Of a DNA stretch of 49,738 nt, positions 17,973 to 25,962 are shown piece by piece. Under the pieces are notes generated by a model that saw only the letters and a list, made by a program, of their open reading frames with translations, was not told the DNA's origin and searched no databases. The DNA is taken from positions 1 to 49,738 of the forward strand of contig JNSE01000021.1 of NCBI GenBank assembly GCA_000754455.1, in the 5' to 3' direction. Numbering within the stretch: position 1 is the first letter of the stretch; every line of letters begins with the position of its first letter. The stretch is from an actinobacterium acAMD-2. GTDB lineage: Bacteria > Actinomycetota > Actinomycetes > UBA12327. The translations under genes and the position numbers were made by a program.

Positions 17973-19589
17973 GTGAATGAGGTGGTGGAACGAACGCTGT
18001 ATTTAGCACCCGTTGGTGAAAACACGCCCTCCACCCAATCCAATGACCGAGATGGAAGGCTGCGCCGCCTCAAAGAACAACTGTCAAAGCCCATGCCCAG
18101 CGATGGTGTGTGGGGATGGCTTGGGCCACTGCTGGTTACCGCTATCGCCGCAGGCTTGAGGTTTTATCAGCTTGGTCGCCCCAAGAGAATCACCCTTGAT
18201 GAGACCTATTACGTCAAGGGCGGGTTGTCCTTGTGGGAATTTGGGTTCGAACGCGATGGCGTTGCCAACGCCGACAAACTTTTAGCATTAGGCAAGACCG
18301 GCATCTTTGAAACCACCGCCGACTACGTCGTGCATCCCATGTTTGGCAAATGGGTTATCGGCGCAGGAATTCAAATCTTTGGACCCAACGCCTTCGGTTG
18401 GCGTTTTATGGTCGCGCTTCTAGGAACCCTCGCCGTCTTCGTGATCGCGCGTATTGGGCGCCGAATGTTTCGCTCGACCTTGATTGGTTGCATGGCAGGC
18501 CTACTTCTTGCCGTTGACGGAACCGCGATTGTCATGTCCCGCATCGGCATGCTCGATGGTGTCTTGGCCGCACTACTGGTCTTCGCCTTTGGCTGTTTGC
18601 TCGTGGACCGGGACAAGAGTCGTGAGCTACTAGCCCACCGAATGAAATTCATCGAAATGGGCGAGAACGGTCTGTGGCAGGGGGCAGGGCCACACCTAGG
18701 AGTTCGCCCGTGGCGATTGGCCAGCGGTGTATTTCTTGGCTTGGCCCTGGGAACGAAGTGGAGTGCCCTCTATTTCATCGCTTTCTTCATCATCCTCAGC
18801 GTCCTGTGGGATGCGGGGGCACGTCGTCGTGCTGGCATCAGTTCACCTTTGTTGTCGGCCATCAAACGCGACTTCATTCCAGCAGCACTTTCTTTCGGCG
18901 CGCTCGCTGTGGTGGTGTACGTGATGACCTGGGGTGGCTGGATCCTCACCGATGGTGGCTGGGATCGCCAGTGGGCCGCCGATCGCACGACGTCGTATCC
19001 CTTCATCCCTGATGTGATTCGTAGTTTGTGGCACTACCACGTTGAAATGCTCAAGTTCCACAGCACATTGACCACATCGCACCCGTACGAATCCAATGCG
19101 TGGGGCTGGTTGATTCAAGCTCGACCCACAGCGATCTATTATTCTTCCAACGTTTCGTGTGGTGCCGCGAAGTGCACATCAGCGATCACCTCTATTGGCA
19201 ACCCGATGTTGTGGTGGGCCGGAGTCTTGGCCATGGGCTACTTAGCCATTGAATGGTTGGGCCGCAGAGACTGGCGAGCCGGAGCCATCCTTGGTTGCAT
19301 CGCCGCGGGCTGGCTGCCTTGGGTGGTCTTCTATAACGAGCGAACGGTCTTTGGTTTTTACACCGTGGTCCTGTCGGCATTTATGGCTCTTGCCGTGGCC
19401 TACTGCTTGGGCCGAATCCTTGGTTCATCCGATGCTTCCACGCGCCGGCGCACCATTGGTGCCGGCGTAGTCGGCGCCTATCTGGCCATCGCCGTTGTGG
19501 CCGCTGCCTTCTTTTTGCCCATCTGGATTGCCGACCCGATTTCCTACGCGCAATGGGGTCAACGCATGTGGTTTAAGTCTTGGATTTAG
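17973..19589 (+). CDS. pmt: Dolichyl/polyprenyl-phosphate-mannose protein O-mannosyltransferase
   Basis: GT39-family integral membrane enzyme that transfers mannose from polyprenyl-phosphate mannose to Ser/Thr of exported proteins. 538 aa with about ten membrane helices. The catalytic acidic motif is in RITLDETYYVKGG in the first periplasmic loop; later ALGTKWSALYF and a large loop with TTSHPYESNAWGW match the family. The frame is open to a TTG at 17946, but GTG 17973 has leaderless promoter geometry. Position next to rsmI matches Rv1002c/Rv1003. Likely acceptors include the lipoproteins and wall proteins with Pro/Ser/Thr-rich stretches in this window (inference). Confidence 0.93.
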   Translation: MNEVVERTLYLAPVGENTPSTQSNDRDGRLRRLKEQLSKPMPSDGVWGWLGPLLVTAIAAGLRFYQLGRPKRITLDETYYVKGGLSLWEFGFERDGVANADKLLALGKTGIFETTADYVVHPMFGKWVIGAGIQIFGPNAFGWRFMVALLGTLAVFVIARIGRRMFRSTLIGCMAGLLLAVDGTAIVMSRIGMLDGVLAALLVFAFGCLLVDRDKSRELLAHRMKFIEMGENGLWQGAGPHLGVRPWRLASGVFLGLALGTKWSALYFIAFFIILSVLWDAGARRRAGISSPLLSAIKRDFIPAALSFGALAVVVYVMTWGGWILTDGGWDRQWAADRTTSYPFIPDVIRSLWHYHVEMLKFHSTLTTSHPYESNAWGWLIQARPTAIYYSSNVSCGAAKCTSAITSIGNPMLWWAGVLAMGYLAIEWLGRRDWRAGAILGCIAAGWLPWVVFYNERTVFGFYTVVLSAFMALAVAYCLGRILGSSDASTRRRTIGAGVVGAYLAIAVVAAAFFLPIWIADPISYAQWGQRMWFKSWI

Positions 19590-19657
19590 ACCTGTTCCCC
19601 ACGCCATGGCGTCCAACGCTGGCTAATCTTGACGATACCTAGAGGAAAAAGGTTGTT

Positions 19658-21049
19658 GTGGCTAAACAAAAGGCATCGTCGCTGAGTTCAGACATCAGGG
19701 ATACGTCAATCCTTGGCGTGGTCACTTGGATCATCTATGCGGTCACCGCGACAGTGACTGCCACGGTTGGTCCCAAGGGACTGGTGTTTAGCAATGACAC
19801 CTTCTTTAGCGCTTACCCGGCTTGGACGATTGCTCAACTTCAGACGATCAACATCGACACCGTCACCCAATTCACTAGCAGTGGATGGGCCTTCATCCTT
19901 GATGGCAACTTGCGAAGTGACCGCTTCCCTGGCGCGATTTTTTGGGCTGTTCCGTTCTATCTCATCGGCGGCGGTGACACGTTTTCGATCGGACCCTCAG
20001 CCATCGCTGCGGCAACTGCTTCGGCGATCACCATCGTCTTTATGCATCGTGCGTTCTTGAGCCTGGTCAATCGCAAGACCGCTTTGGCAGCCGCTGTTCT
20101 ATTAGCTTTTGGTACCGCCATGTGGTCTGTCTCAGCAGACTCGTTGTGGACGCACCCCACGACGTTGATGGGATTGGCCATCGGCTCATGGGCCATGACG
20201 CGTTCCCACTTCGCCATTGCTGGCTTGGGCTATGCGGTGGCGATCTTGAGTCGACCGCACACGGCTGTGGTCGCAGCGGCCGTGGGGATCTGGGAGTCCA
20301 TCACCCGCAAGTCCATTCGCCCGGCACTCCTGGTGGGCGCCACCAGCCTGCTGGGCCTGATCGGATTGGTCGCCTGGAACAAGATCAATGCCAACTCATG
20401 GGACATTTTTCCGGGTACCTACGGCGGACGATTCGATGCAGCAATCAGTGGCGGGGACGGCGGGCAAGCCAAACCCAATCTGTGGAGCGCTGACCTGGCC
20501 GCCACTTTCTTTTCCCCCTTACGCGGAATCTTTATCTACTCCCCCTTCCTCCTGGCTTTGCTGCCCGGGGTAATCAAGGCGTGGCGCGTGGCACCGGCTT
20601 GGGTCCGCTCAAGCACCGTGGGTGCTGGCTTGTACTTGCTCGTTCAACTTGCGGGCAACGTGTGGATCGGCGCAACTGGCTTCTTTGGTTACCGGCTCAC
20701 GCTTGAGCCATTGCTGCTCGTCACACCACTGCTTGCTTTGGCATGGCAAGAATGGACATCTCAGATCACTATCGCTCGACGAGCCTTTGGAACACTCGCA
20801 GCCGTGTCGCTCTGGTGGTTTGCGGTGGCTTCAATCACACGCAGCCCTGACCTCAATGGGCTCTCACAAGAACTGCCGTGGACACAGTGGCAAGTGCCGC
20901 TGGCGATCCAAGCTCAACAACCTGGAGTCTGGTTGGCAGCCACCGCCTTTGTTGCCGCGGTGGGCTACCTGGTGTGGCCGCCGATGACGGGTCCACCGGT
21001 TGTTGCTGCCAAGCCTGAAGGCAAAACCAAGAAGGGCAAGAAGAACTAG
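19658..21049 (+). CDS. Polytopic GT-C-like glycosyltransferase candidate
   Basis: 463 aa with about 11-12 hydrophobic helices and a Lys-rich C-terminal tail (KPEGKTKKGKKN). Early loops contain SNDTFFSAYPAWTIAQ and GNLRSDRFPGAIFWAVPF, followed by WTHPTTLMGLAIG and AILSRPHTAVVAAAV, a pattern like GT-C glycosyltransferases or uncharacterised actinobacterial membrane proteins. GTG start with AGAGGAAAAAGG upstream. It follows pmt by 68 bp on the same strand, so a joint role in surface glycosylation is plausible but unproved. Its stop overlaps the convergent flavoprotein gene by 4 bp. Confidence 0.7.
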   Translation: MAKQKASSLSSDIRDTSILGVVTWIIYAVTATVTATVGPKGLVFSNDTFFSAYPAWTIAQLQTINIDTVTQFTSSGWAFILDGNLRSDRFPGAIFWAVPFYLIGGGDTFSIGPSAIAAATASAITIVFMHRAFLSLVNRKTALAAAVLLAFGTAMWSVSADSLWTHPTTLMGLAIGSWAMTRSHFAIAGLGYAVAILSRPHTAVVAAAVGIWESITRKSIRPALLVGATSLLGLIGLVAWNKINANSWDIFPGTYGGRFDAAISGGDGGQAKPNLWSADLAATFFSPLRGIFIYSPFLLALLPGVIKAWRVAPAWVRSSTVGAGLYLLVQLAGNVWIGATGFFGYRLTLEPLLLVTPLLALAWQEWTSQITIARRAFGTLAAVSLWWFAVASITRSPDLNGLSQELPWTQWQVPLAIQAQQPGVWLAATAFVAAVGYLVWPPMTGPPVVAAKPEGKTKKGKKN

Positions 21050-21876
21050 TCCTTCTTAGGTCCGCCAAAGCGCGCCATCAAAGCCTCGTCCATGCCGAAC
21101 TCGGCCATCAGCTCACTCATGTGCGTCATGGTGACTTCTTCTGCGCCTTTGCCCTTGGCATATGTCTCAACCTGGGTCATGACCATTTCCCGAACCATGG
21201 GTGGAATCTGCATTAAGCCTTCCATCGAGTCCTTGTCCCAGTGCATCGTTGGGTCAATACTCTCCGCCTGAATGCCACGGGGGGTTTCCTTCAGACCAAA
21301 GCTCACCACATCGCTGGGGATGGCATAGAAATACTCGAACCGATTTTCGTCGCCCAAACCAATGGGCAGGTTCATCGCCGGGATGCGGTCTGCGCGACTC
21401 ATCTTTTCCAAACCCTCATCCATGATGATGGCCTTGATGTCGGCGTAAACAATTCCGCTGCTCTTGTCCAACTCAACGATGCGATCAACCGTGCATTCCA
21501 TGATCTGTGGCGCTTGCTCAAGGCTAGGCGGCTTGACATAGCGAGAAGGAATCGCGGTGAAGCGAGTGTGCTCCAACTCGTTGACGCCCTCAGGATAAAA
21601 GCGCGCTGTTTCCATCAAGTCTTCGAGGTATTCCGATGATGGGCAGTTAATGACAAACTCGCCCGTTGCCTTGATGTTTTTGAACGTGTGCGAATCCTGG
21701 CGAAATCCCATCATCATCTGGGGAGTCTTGGCCATCACGTCATATTGCATGATGTGTGAATAGGGAGCAGCGTTCACGCGACCGTCTTTGTCCATCGTGG
21801 TGATCACGGTGATGAGCTTGGGAAAGATCCAGGCATCTGAATACCAAAACGGACGGATGGGAATTTCTTCCTTCAC
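21046..21876 (-). CDS. FMN-binding split-barrel flavin-reductase-like protein with C-terminal PCP_red-like domain
   Basis: 276 aa. Residues about 15-190 form a flavin-reductase-like split barrel (PKLITVITTMDKDGRVNAAP, then GFRQDSHTFKNIKATGEFVIN). The last 60 residues (MHWDKDSMEGLMQIPPMV, VETYAKGKGAEEVT) resemble PF08369, the helical domain named for a protochlorophyllide reductase subunit. Start GTG 21876 has AAAGGAG five bases upstream, so the long open frame to 21978 is not used. A homologue with the same architecture lies at 23096-23962, with a FUSC permease between. Substrate unknown. Confidence 0.82.
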   Translation of the reverse strand: MKEEIPIRPFWYSDAWIFPKLITVITTMDKDGRVNAAPYSHIMQYDVMAKTPQMMMGFRQDSHTFKNIKATGEFVINCPSSEYLEDLMETARFYPEGVNELEHTRFTAIPSRYVKPPSLEQAPQIMECTVDRIVELDKSSGIVYADIKAIIMDEGLEKMSRADRIPAMNLPIGLGDENRFEYFYAIPSDVVSFGLKETPRGIQAESIDPTMHWDKDSMEGLMQIPPMVREMVMTQVETYAKGKGAEEVTMTHMSELMAEFGMDEALMARFGGPKKD

Positions 21877-21980
21877 AACAACTCCTTTAGCGCTCCCCGA
21901 TGATGTGGCAAGTGTGCCCTGTTCAGCGAGACCTGTCATCTGCAGTGCGTGCAAACGCCACCAATCCGCCTGCCTCAAGC

Positions 21981-21986
21981 CATAAT
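21981..21986 (+). promoter_or_regulatory. -10 element CATAAT, leaderless start of the FUSC gene
   Basis: CATAAT, six bases, GTG at 21993; no Shine-Dalgarno sequence between. It sits in the 116-bp space between the divergent flavoprotein and FUSC genes. Confidence 0.55.
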
Positions 21987-21992
21987 TGGCAG

Positions 21993-23084
21993 GTGAACAC
22001 CGGATATGCCGCTGCCTCCCGAGACCTCGGGCGCGAAGTGGTCAAGATTGAACGCGAACTGGTCCACTTCTTTTACCCAGTGGTTGCCGGCGTCACCGTC
22101 TTGGTGGCCGTGATCGTGTGCGACAAGCTGGAGAGCCCGCAGTTAGCGATCCCCTTCGCCATTGGGGCCACGCTTACTCCGCTTGCATCCACCAGGGAAC
22201 CGTCACCGCGCCGAACCTTTACCTATCTGTGGGCCTTGGTCTGGATCACCCTTTCCGTTCTCCTGGGAAGCTTGCTGTCGCGCGATGCATTTGCCTTTGC
22301 CCTCATCGGAATTGTCGTGTCGGGTCTGTATGGAATTGCCTGTGGACTAGTCGGGCGCATCAGCGCAAACGCACGAATCATCGGCGTGCTTTCTTTAGTC
22401 TTCTTTGCCATCTACTTGGGTTCTCCGGAGACGCGGCTAGGTGCGCTAGAGAGCACGGCCATGGTGGCCTTAGGCGGCTTCTTGCAAATCGGGGTCTTGA
22501 CCTTGCTCAGTCTTCGCCGCGAACCACCCAGTACGTGGGCTATCTCCGCTGTCACGTCATCTGCTCTGCAGAGATTGCGCGATGGCTTGTCGTGGGATGA
22601 GCGCTACGTCCGGCATGCACTGCGGCTCGGCGCTGCCATGGCGACAGGTACCGCTCTGGCGCTTTTCCTCGCCCACACCTTTTCCTGGCCCCACCAATAT
22701 TGGCTTCCGATGACCATCGCATGGATCCTGCTCCCCGACGCCCAAGCGACGACGACGAAGACTGCATCGCGCATCCTCGGAACTTTCATTGGGGTGGGCC
22801 TCATCGCCATCGTGGTGGGTGTAATTCTTGGCGCCGAGCCATCGCTGCTTCAAAGCGCGCTGATCGCTGGCTTTGGCGCCTTTTTGATGCTCGCCTTCAT
22901 CTTCGCCAACTACACCGCAACAACCACTGGGATTACGATTTTCGCGATGACCATTTTTACTTTGGTCGAGGATCCCCTCAATTCGACACTTCCCTATCGA
23001 CTAGCCCTTACTGTTATGGCTGGCGCCATTGCACTGACGTTTGCTCAGTTCTGGCGCGATGAATCCGTACCCACGCAAGTGTGA
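21993..23084 (+). CDS. FUSC-family aromatic-compound exporter-like membrane protein
   Basis: 363 aa. Two halves of about five or six membrane helices, each starting with a FUSC-like element; the second half (WDERYVRHALRLGAAMATG, then SWPHQYWLPMTIAWIL and TASRILGTFIGVGL) is the conserved FUSC_2 core. Family members (AaeB, YccS, FusC) export aromatic acids or are uncharacterised. GTG 21993 is chosen by the leaderless promoter; upstream codons look random. Its stop lies 11 bp before the start of the second flavoprotein, so they are very probably one operon. Confidence 0.85.
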   Translation: MNTGYAAASRDLGREVVKIERELVHFFYPVVAGVTVLVAVIVCDKLESPQLAIPFAIGATLTPLASTREPSPRRTFTYLWALVWITLSVLLGSLLSRDAFAFALIGIVVSGLYGIACGLVGRISANARIIGVLSLVFFAIYLGSPETRLGALESTAMVALGGFLQIGVLTLLSLRREPPSTWAISAVTSSALQRLRDGLSWDERYVRHALRLGAAMATGTALALFLAHTFSWPHQYWLPMTIAWILLPDAQATTTKTASRILGTFIGVGLIAIVVGVILGAEPSLLQSALIAGFGAFLMLAFIFANYTATTTGITIFAMTIFTLVEDPLNSTLPYRLALTVMAGAIALTFAQFWRDESVPTQV

Positions 23085-23095
23085 GGAGAACCTCG

Positions 23096-23962
23096 GTGTT
23101 TGGACGTAAGAAAGACGAAGCCTTCGTCTCAAGCCCAATGCGCGACAACTGGTATCAATCCAGTTCGTACTGGCCCTCATCATTTGCCCTGGTCACCACT
23201 GTTGATGAGGATGGCAACACCAACATCGGGCCGTACCAACTCAGCTTCCCGTTTGAGATCATCACCGGGCGATCGTTCTTGGTTATCAGCCGACAAAACT
23301 CCAATACTGACCAAAACATCAAGCGCACCGGTAAAGCCGCGATGAACTTTGTCGAATTCGATCGCAAGACGTTGTCGAAAATTGTCGGAATGGGTTACCC
23401 CGGGCAGTTGACCAACGAAAAGATGAAGGACAACCCCTACACGCTGATTCCCAGTCCCACCCCGGGGCGCGAGCCTGACGGCAAAGTCATGCCACACATT
23501 CTCAAAGAGGCATTCCAGGTTTATGAAGTCACCTGGGATGACCAGCAGCCCATCCGCGATGACGGCAAGACCCCGGAGTACTTCGTTCTTCGCATCGAAA
23601 ACATCCTTCTGAAGGAACAGTGGGCTGACAACCTCGCCAATGGCACGAAGAAGATGCCACGCATGCCCATCACCTTTGGGTTCCGCGATGGTGGGAAGTT
23701 TTGGTTCGCCGAACTCAAGAAACCCTTTTGGATCCCCACTCCGACGGACAAGGGACCTAAAGAAGAGGCGATCTTGTACGAGGCCAATCGCATTGACCCG
23801 GAGATCCAATTCACCCGTGATGCGTGCAAGCAACTCACCGGCATCCCTCGACCCTTCGTCAAGACGGCCCTAAAGGGAATCGTGAAGCAGGCTAAGGAAC
23901 AAGGCGTCACCCTGGTGGATGAGGAATTCGTCACCAAGATCAACGCCGAGCGAAACGCTTAA
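23096..23962 (+). CDS. Second flavin-reductase-like / PCP_red-like protein
   Basis: 288 aa. Split-barrel N-terminal region (FALVTTVDEDGNTNIGPYQL, ISRQNSNTDQNIKRTGKAAM) and a C-terminal helical region (FTRDACKQLTGIPRPFVKTA, KEQGVTLVDEEFVTKI) again resembling PF08369. Start GTG 23096 has AGGAG seven bases upstream, just after the FUSC stop. It is a distant relative of the protein at 21046-21876. The TAA stop overlaps the first copy of a 49-bp repeat shared with the tRNA-Ala 3' end, so the present C-terminus may have been shaped by that duplication. Confidence 0.82.
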   Translation: MFGRKKDEAFVSSPMRDNWYQSSSYWPSSFALVTTVDEDGNTNIGPYQLSFPFEIITGRSFLVISRQNSNTDQNIKRTGKAAMNFVEFDRKTLSKIVGMGYPGQLTNEKMKDNPYTLIPSPTPGREPDGKVMPHILKEAFQVYEVTWDDQQPIRDDGKTPEYFVLRIENILLKEQWADNLANGTKKMPRMPITFGFRDGGKFWFAELKKPFWIPTPTDKGPKEEAILYEANRIDPEIQFTRDACKQLTGIPRPFVKTALKGIVKQAKEQGVTLVDEEFVTKINAERNA

Positions 23963-24009
23963 CCATCATTGGGGAACATCCCAACGATGGTTTTGTAGAG
24001 CTGAGGGGA
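23961..24009. repeat. 49-bp repeat copy 1 (tRNA-Ala 3' end plus terminator)
   Basis: Identical at 48 of 49 positions to 24067-24115; the only difference is A at 23997 versus G at 24103. It holds a hairpin (23962-23991, arms ACCATCATTGGG and CCCAACGATGGT) followed by TTTTG, which can end the upstream flavoprotein transcript, plus 14 bases corresponding to the 3' end of tRNA-Ala. The repeat period is 106 bp. Confidence 0.9.
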
Positions 24010-24015
24010 ACCGTC

Positions 24016-24030
24016 GAACGCTACGCGTTC
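24016..24030. other. Short palindrome inside the spacer between the two 49-bp repeats
   Basis: GAACGC-TAC-GCGTTC, a 6-bp stem with a 3-nt loop, nested between GGGGA (24005-24009) and TCCCC (24041-24045). With the flanking AGAGCTGA and TTCATCTCCA segments it could fold into one larger stem. It could be a small palindromic repeat element; one copy only is seen here. Confidence 0.4.
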
Positions 24031-24059
24031 TCCTCCCAAATCCCCGCCACTTCATCTCC

Positions 24060-24099
24060 ACCAAAAAACCATCATTGGGGAACATCCCAACGATGGTTT
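24060..24099 (-). terminator. Intrinsic terminator of tRNA-Ala
   Basis: On the minus strand the hairpin ACCATCGTTGGG / CCCAATGATGGT (stem 24068-24097, one G-U pair) follows the tRNA by 4 bp and is followed by TTTTTT, a complete rho-independent terminator. It is also T-rich on the plus side. Confidence 0.85.
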
Positions 24100-24115
24100 T
24101 GTGGAGCTGAGGGGA
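24067..24115. repeat. 49-bp repeat copy 2, overlapping the tRNA-Ala 3' end
   Basis: Second copy of the repeat at 23961-24009. Here the tRNA portion is part of an intact tRNA-Ala gene. Confidence 0.9.
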
Positions 24116-24175
24116 TTTGAACCCCTGACCCCCTCGTTGCGAACGAGGTGCGCTACCGAACTGCGCCACAGCCCC
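24102..24175 (-). tRNA. tRNA-Ala(CGC)
   Basis: 74 nt, minus strand. Acceptor GGGGCTG/CAGCTCC (one G-U), D arm GCGC/GCGC, anticodon stem CCTCG/CGAGG with loop TTCGCAA giving CGC, T arm AGGGG-TTCAAAT-CCCCT, discriminator A. CCA is not encoded. The last 14 bases are duplicated 106 bp away. Confidence 0.96.
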
Positions 24176-24250
24176 TTGGAACTGCCGAAGGTTAGCACCG
24201 AGTCAGTTAATGCAGGAAGGGCGGATCACACCCCCAACGTCACGGGCGCG

Positions 24251-25270
24251 TTATTCGTTGACAGCGCGGCGACGTGGCGAGTAACGCCGAGCGTCTTCTT
24301 CGACCAACTGCTCTGCAGTGGTGGAGTCAAAATCGGCGGCAAACATTTCGCGGTCAAAGATGGCATCGCGGTCAGGGGCACCGGCCGTAGCGCGGGACCA
24401 GACATCTTCGGCCACCGGTGCATCGAGTTCACGTAGGTCTTCGGCTTCGGCGGCCCGGGTTTCGGCCACGTGGTCCAGCATTCCCTGAGCGCTCCAGCCA
24501 CCTTCGTGGCGGCGGTCAATCTCGCGGGGAACCATCGTGGCCGGCGGGGCGGTGACATAACGGGGAACCGGGATAGGCGTGGGGTCCCAGCCCACCTGCT
24601 CAGACTCACGAACACCCTGGGCCCGAGCAGTCGCGGCGCGATCCGTGCGAATCTGTGGAGTTTGTGTCGATCCCACACGATCACGACGAACGTTCGGTGC
24701 CTCAGCACTTCGTTCCCGTTGCGTGTCACGCAATTGCGCACGACGTTGCGACTCACGTTGACGTTGTTGCGCCGATGCTTGCACCACCATCAAGGCAATA
24801 AAAGTGCCACCTGCAACGAACGCAAGCAGAGGCACCCACCCTGGGAACAATCCAACAGCAAAACCTAAAGCCGCAAACAAAACGACCGCAGCAAGACCAT
24901 ACAATGTTTTGCGTCGACGATTATGTGATGCGCCGGCTCGCTCAACAGAACGTTCGCGTGGAGTCTGCGGTGCAGTTCGTGGAGCCGCGCGCGAAATTAA
25001 AAGTTCAGGAGCAGGCAATTGCACGGGGCGTTTAGTGGGCTTGATGAAAGCCGATTGAGCGCTTTGTTCAGAAGCTTCAGGAACGCCCAGCAACTGGTTC
25101 TCGCGTGAGGTGGTGCGCGCGGTCGGGCGGCGAGACAAGATCTTCATGGCTGAGCTAAAACGGTCAACGCTTCGGGACTCTGTTTCAGCATCGTGACGAC
25201 GAAGCCACATGGGAACGAGGACACCCGCCCACAGTGCCACGATCACGGCATAGACGAGTCCACTTCCCAC
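24251..25270 (-). CDS. sepX: Divisome membrane protein SepX/GlpR
   Basis: About 340 aa. The N-terminus GSGLVYAVIVALWAGVLVPMWLRRHDAE, one membrane helix then RSVDRFSSAMKILSRR, is the signature of actinobacterial SepX (Streptomyces) / GlpR (Corynebacterium). A basic disordered stretch follows, then two hydrophobic helices (about 125-165), a Gln/Arg-rich region, and an acidic C-terminal tail. SepX supports Z-ring assembly; GlpR is the membrane receptor of the gephyrin-like Glp, encoded 0.7 kb away here. Start GTG 25270 fits a TAGTTT hexamer seven bases upstream; GTG 25276 is the alternative. Confidence 0.85.
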   Translation of the reverse strand: MGSGLVYAVIVALWAGVLVPMWLRRHDAETESRSVDRFSSAMKILSRRPTARTTSRENQLLGVPEASEQSAQSAFIKPTKRPVQLPAPELLISRAAPRTAPQTPRERSVERAGASHNRRRKTLYGLAAVVLFAALGFAVGLFPGWVPLLAFVAGGTFIALMVVQASAQQRQRESQRRAQLRDTQRERSAEAPNVRRDRVGSTQTPQIRTDRAATARAQGVRESEQVGWDPTPIPVPRYVTAPPATMVPREIDRRHEGGWSAQGMLDHVAETRAAEAEDLRELDAPVAEDVWSRATAGAPDRDAIFDREMFAADFDSTTAEQLVEEDARRYSPRRRAVNE

Positions 25271-25362
25271 AGGCACAAAACTACGGCGTTTTCTGGGCTC
25301 TAGGCCTGATCAGAGGCGGTGTGTCGCGATTTGTCCGCTTTCGAAAAATTGATGCAGCGACC

Positions 25363-25962
25363 TCACGCGAGAGTGGATTTCCATCGTGCGAGGAGTCCAG
25401 CAGGAACCACTTCTTCGCGAGTCACGACATAGGTCATGTGGTCGCGCCAGTCACCATCGATGTGTAAATAGGCACGACGAACGCCTTCGTAGCGCAGTCC
25501 CAGCTTCTCGACAACGCGCAAACTAGCCGAGTTTTCCGGGCGGATGTGGATCTCGACTCGGTGCAAACCCAGTCCGATAAAGCAGTGGTCGATGGCTAAC
25601 GCGACGGCCGTGGGGGTGATGCCTCGACCGGCTACTCGTTGATCAATCCAATACCCAAGGTGAGCCATCGACGCTGATCCATGAGTGATCCCGGCCACCG
25701 TGAGCTGACCGACAAAAGCCCCGTCCAAGGTGATCGCAAAGGGGAGGCAACGACCGGCCCGGGCTTCGGCGCGAAGGCGACCGACCATTTGGCTATAGGT
25801 GGGCAGCAGCCCTATCTCGTTAGGAGGCGCGGTGGCTTCCCAGGGGCGAAGCCAATCGTCATTGCGCGAGCGCACCTCACGCCAAGCCGCCACGTCGCTG
25901 CGTTTGATCGGCCGCAATCCCACCGGTCCGTCCTGCAAGGTGACAGGCCAACGATCGCTCAT
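25363..25962 (-). CDS. rimJ: GNAT acetyltransferase, RimJ-like
   Basis: 199 aa GNAT-fold N-acetyltransferase of the RimJ/RimL group (GLRPIKRSDVAAWREVR, GYWIDQRVAGRGITPTAVAL, VEIHIRPENSASLRVVEKLG). The acetyl-CoA loop is the R-x-x-G-R-G-I part. Targets could be a ribosomal or other N-terminus; not determinable. Its ATG start overlaps the glp stop by 4 bp, the conserved galU-moeA/glp-rimJ order. Confidence 0.88.
   Translation of the reverse strand: MSDRWPVTLQDGPVGLRPIKRSDVAAWREVRSRNDDWLRPWEATAPPNEIGLLPTYSQMVGRLRAEARAGRCLPFAITLDGAFVGQLTVAGITHGSASMAHLGYWIDQRVAGRGITPTAVALAIDHCFIGLGLHRVEIHIRPENSASLRVVEKLGLRYEGVRRAYLHIDGDWRDHMTYVVTREEVVPAGLLARWKSTLA

Noticed and set aside
23961..24115. CRISPR-like repeat pair
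   Set aside because: Only two copies, one of which is part of a functional tRNA gene and its terminator; no cas genes.
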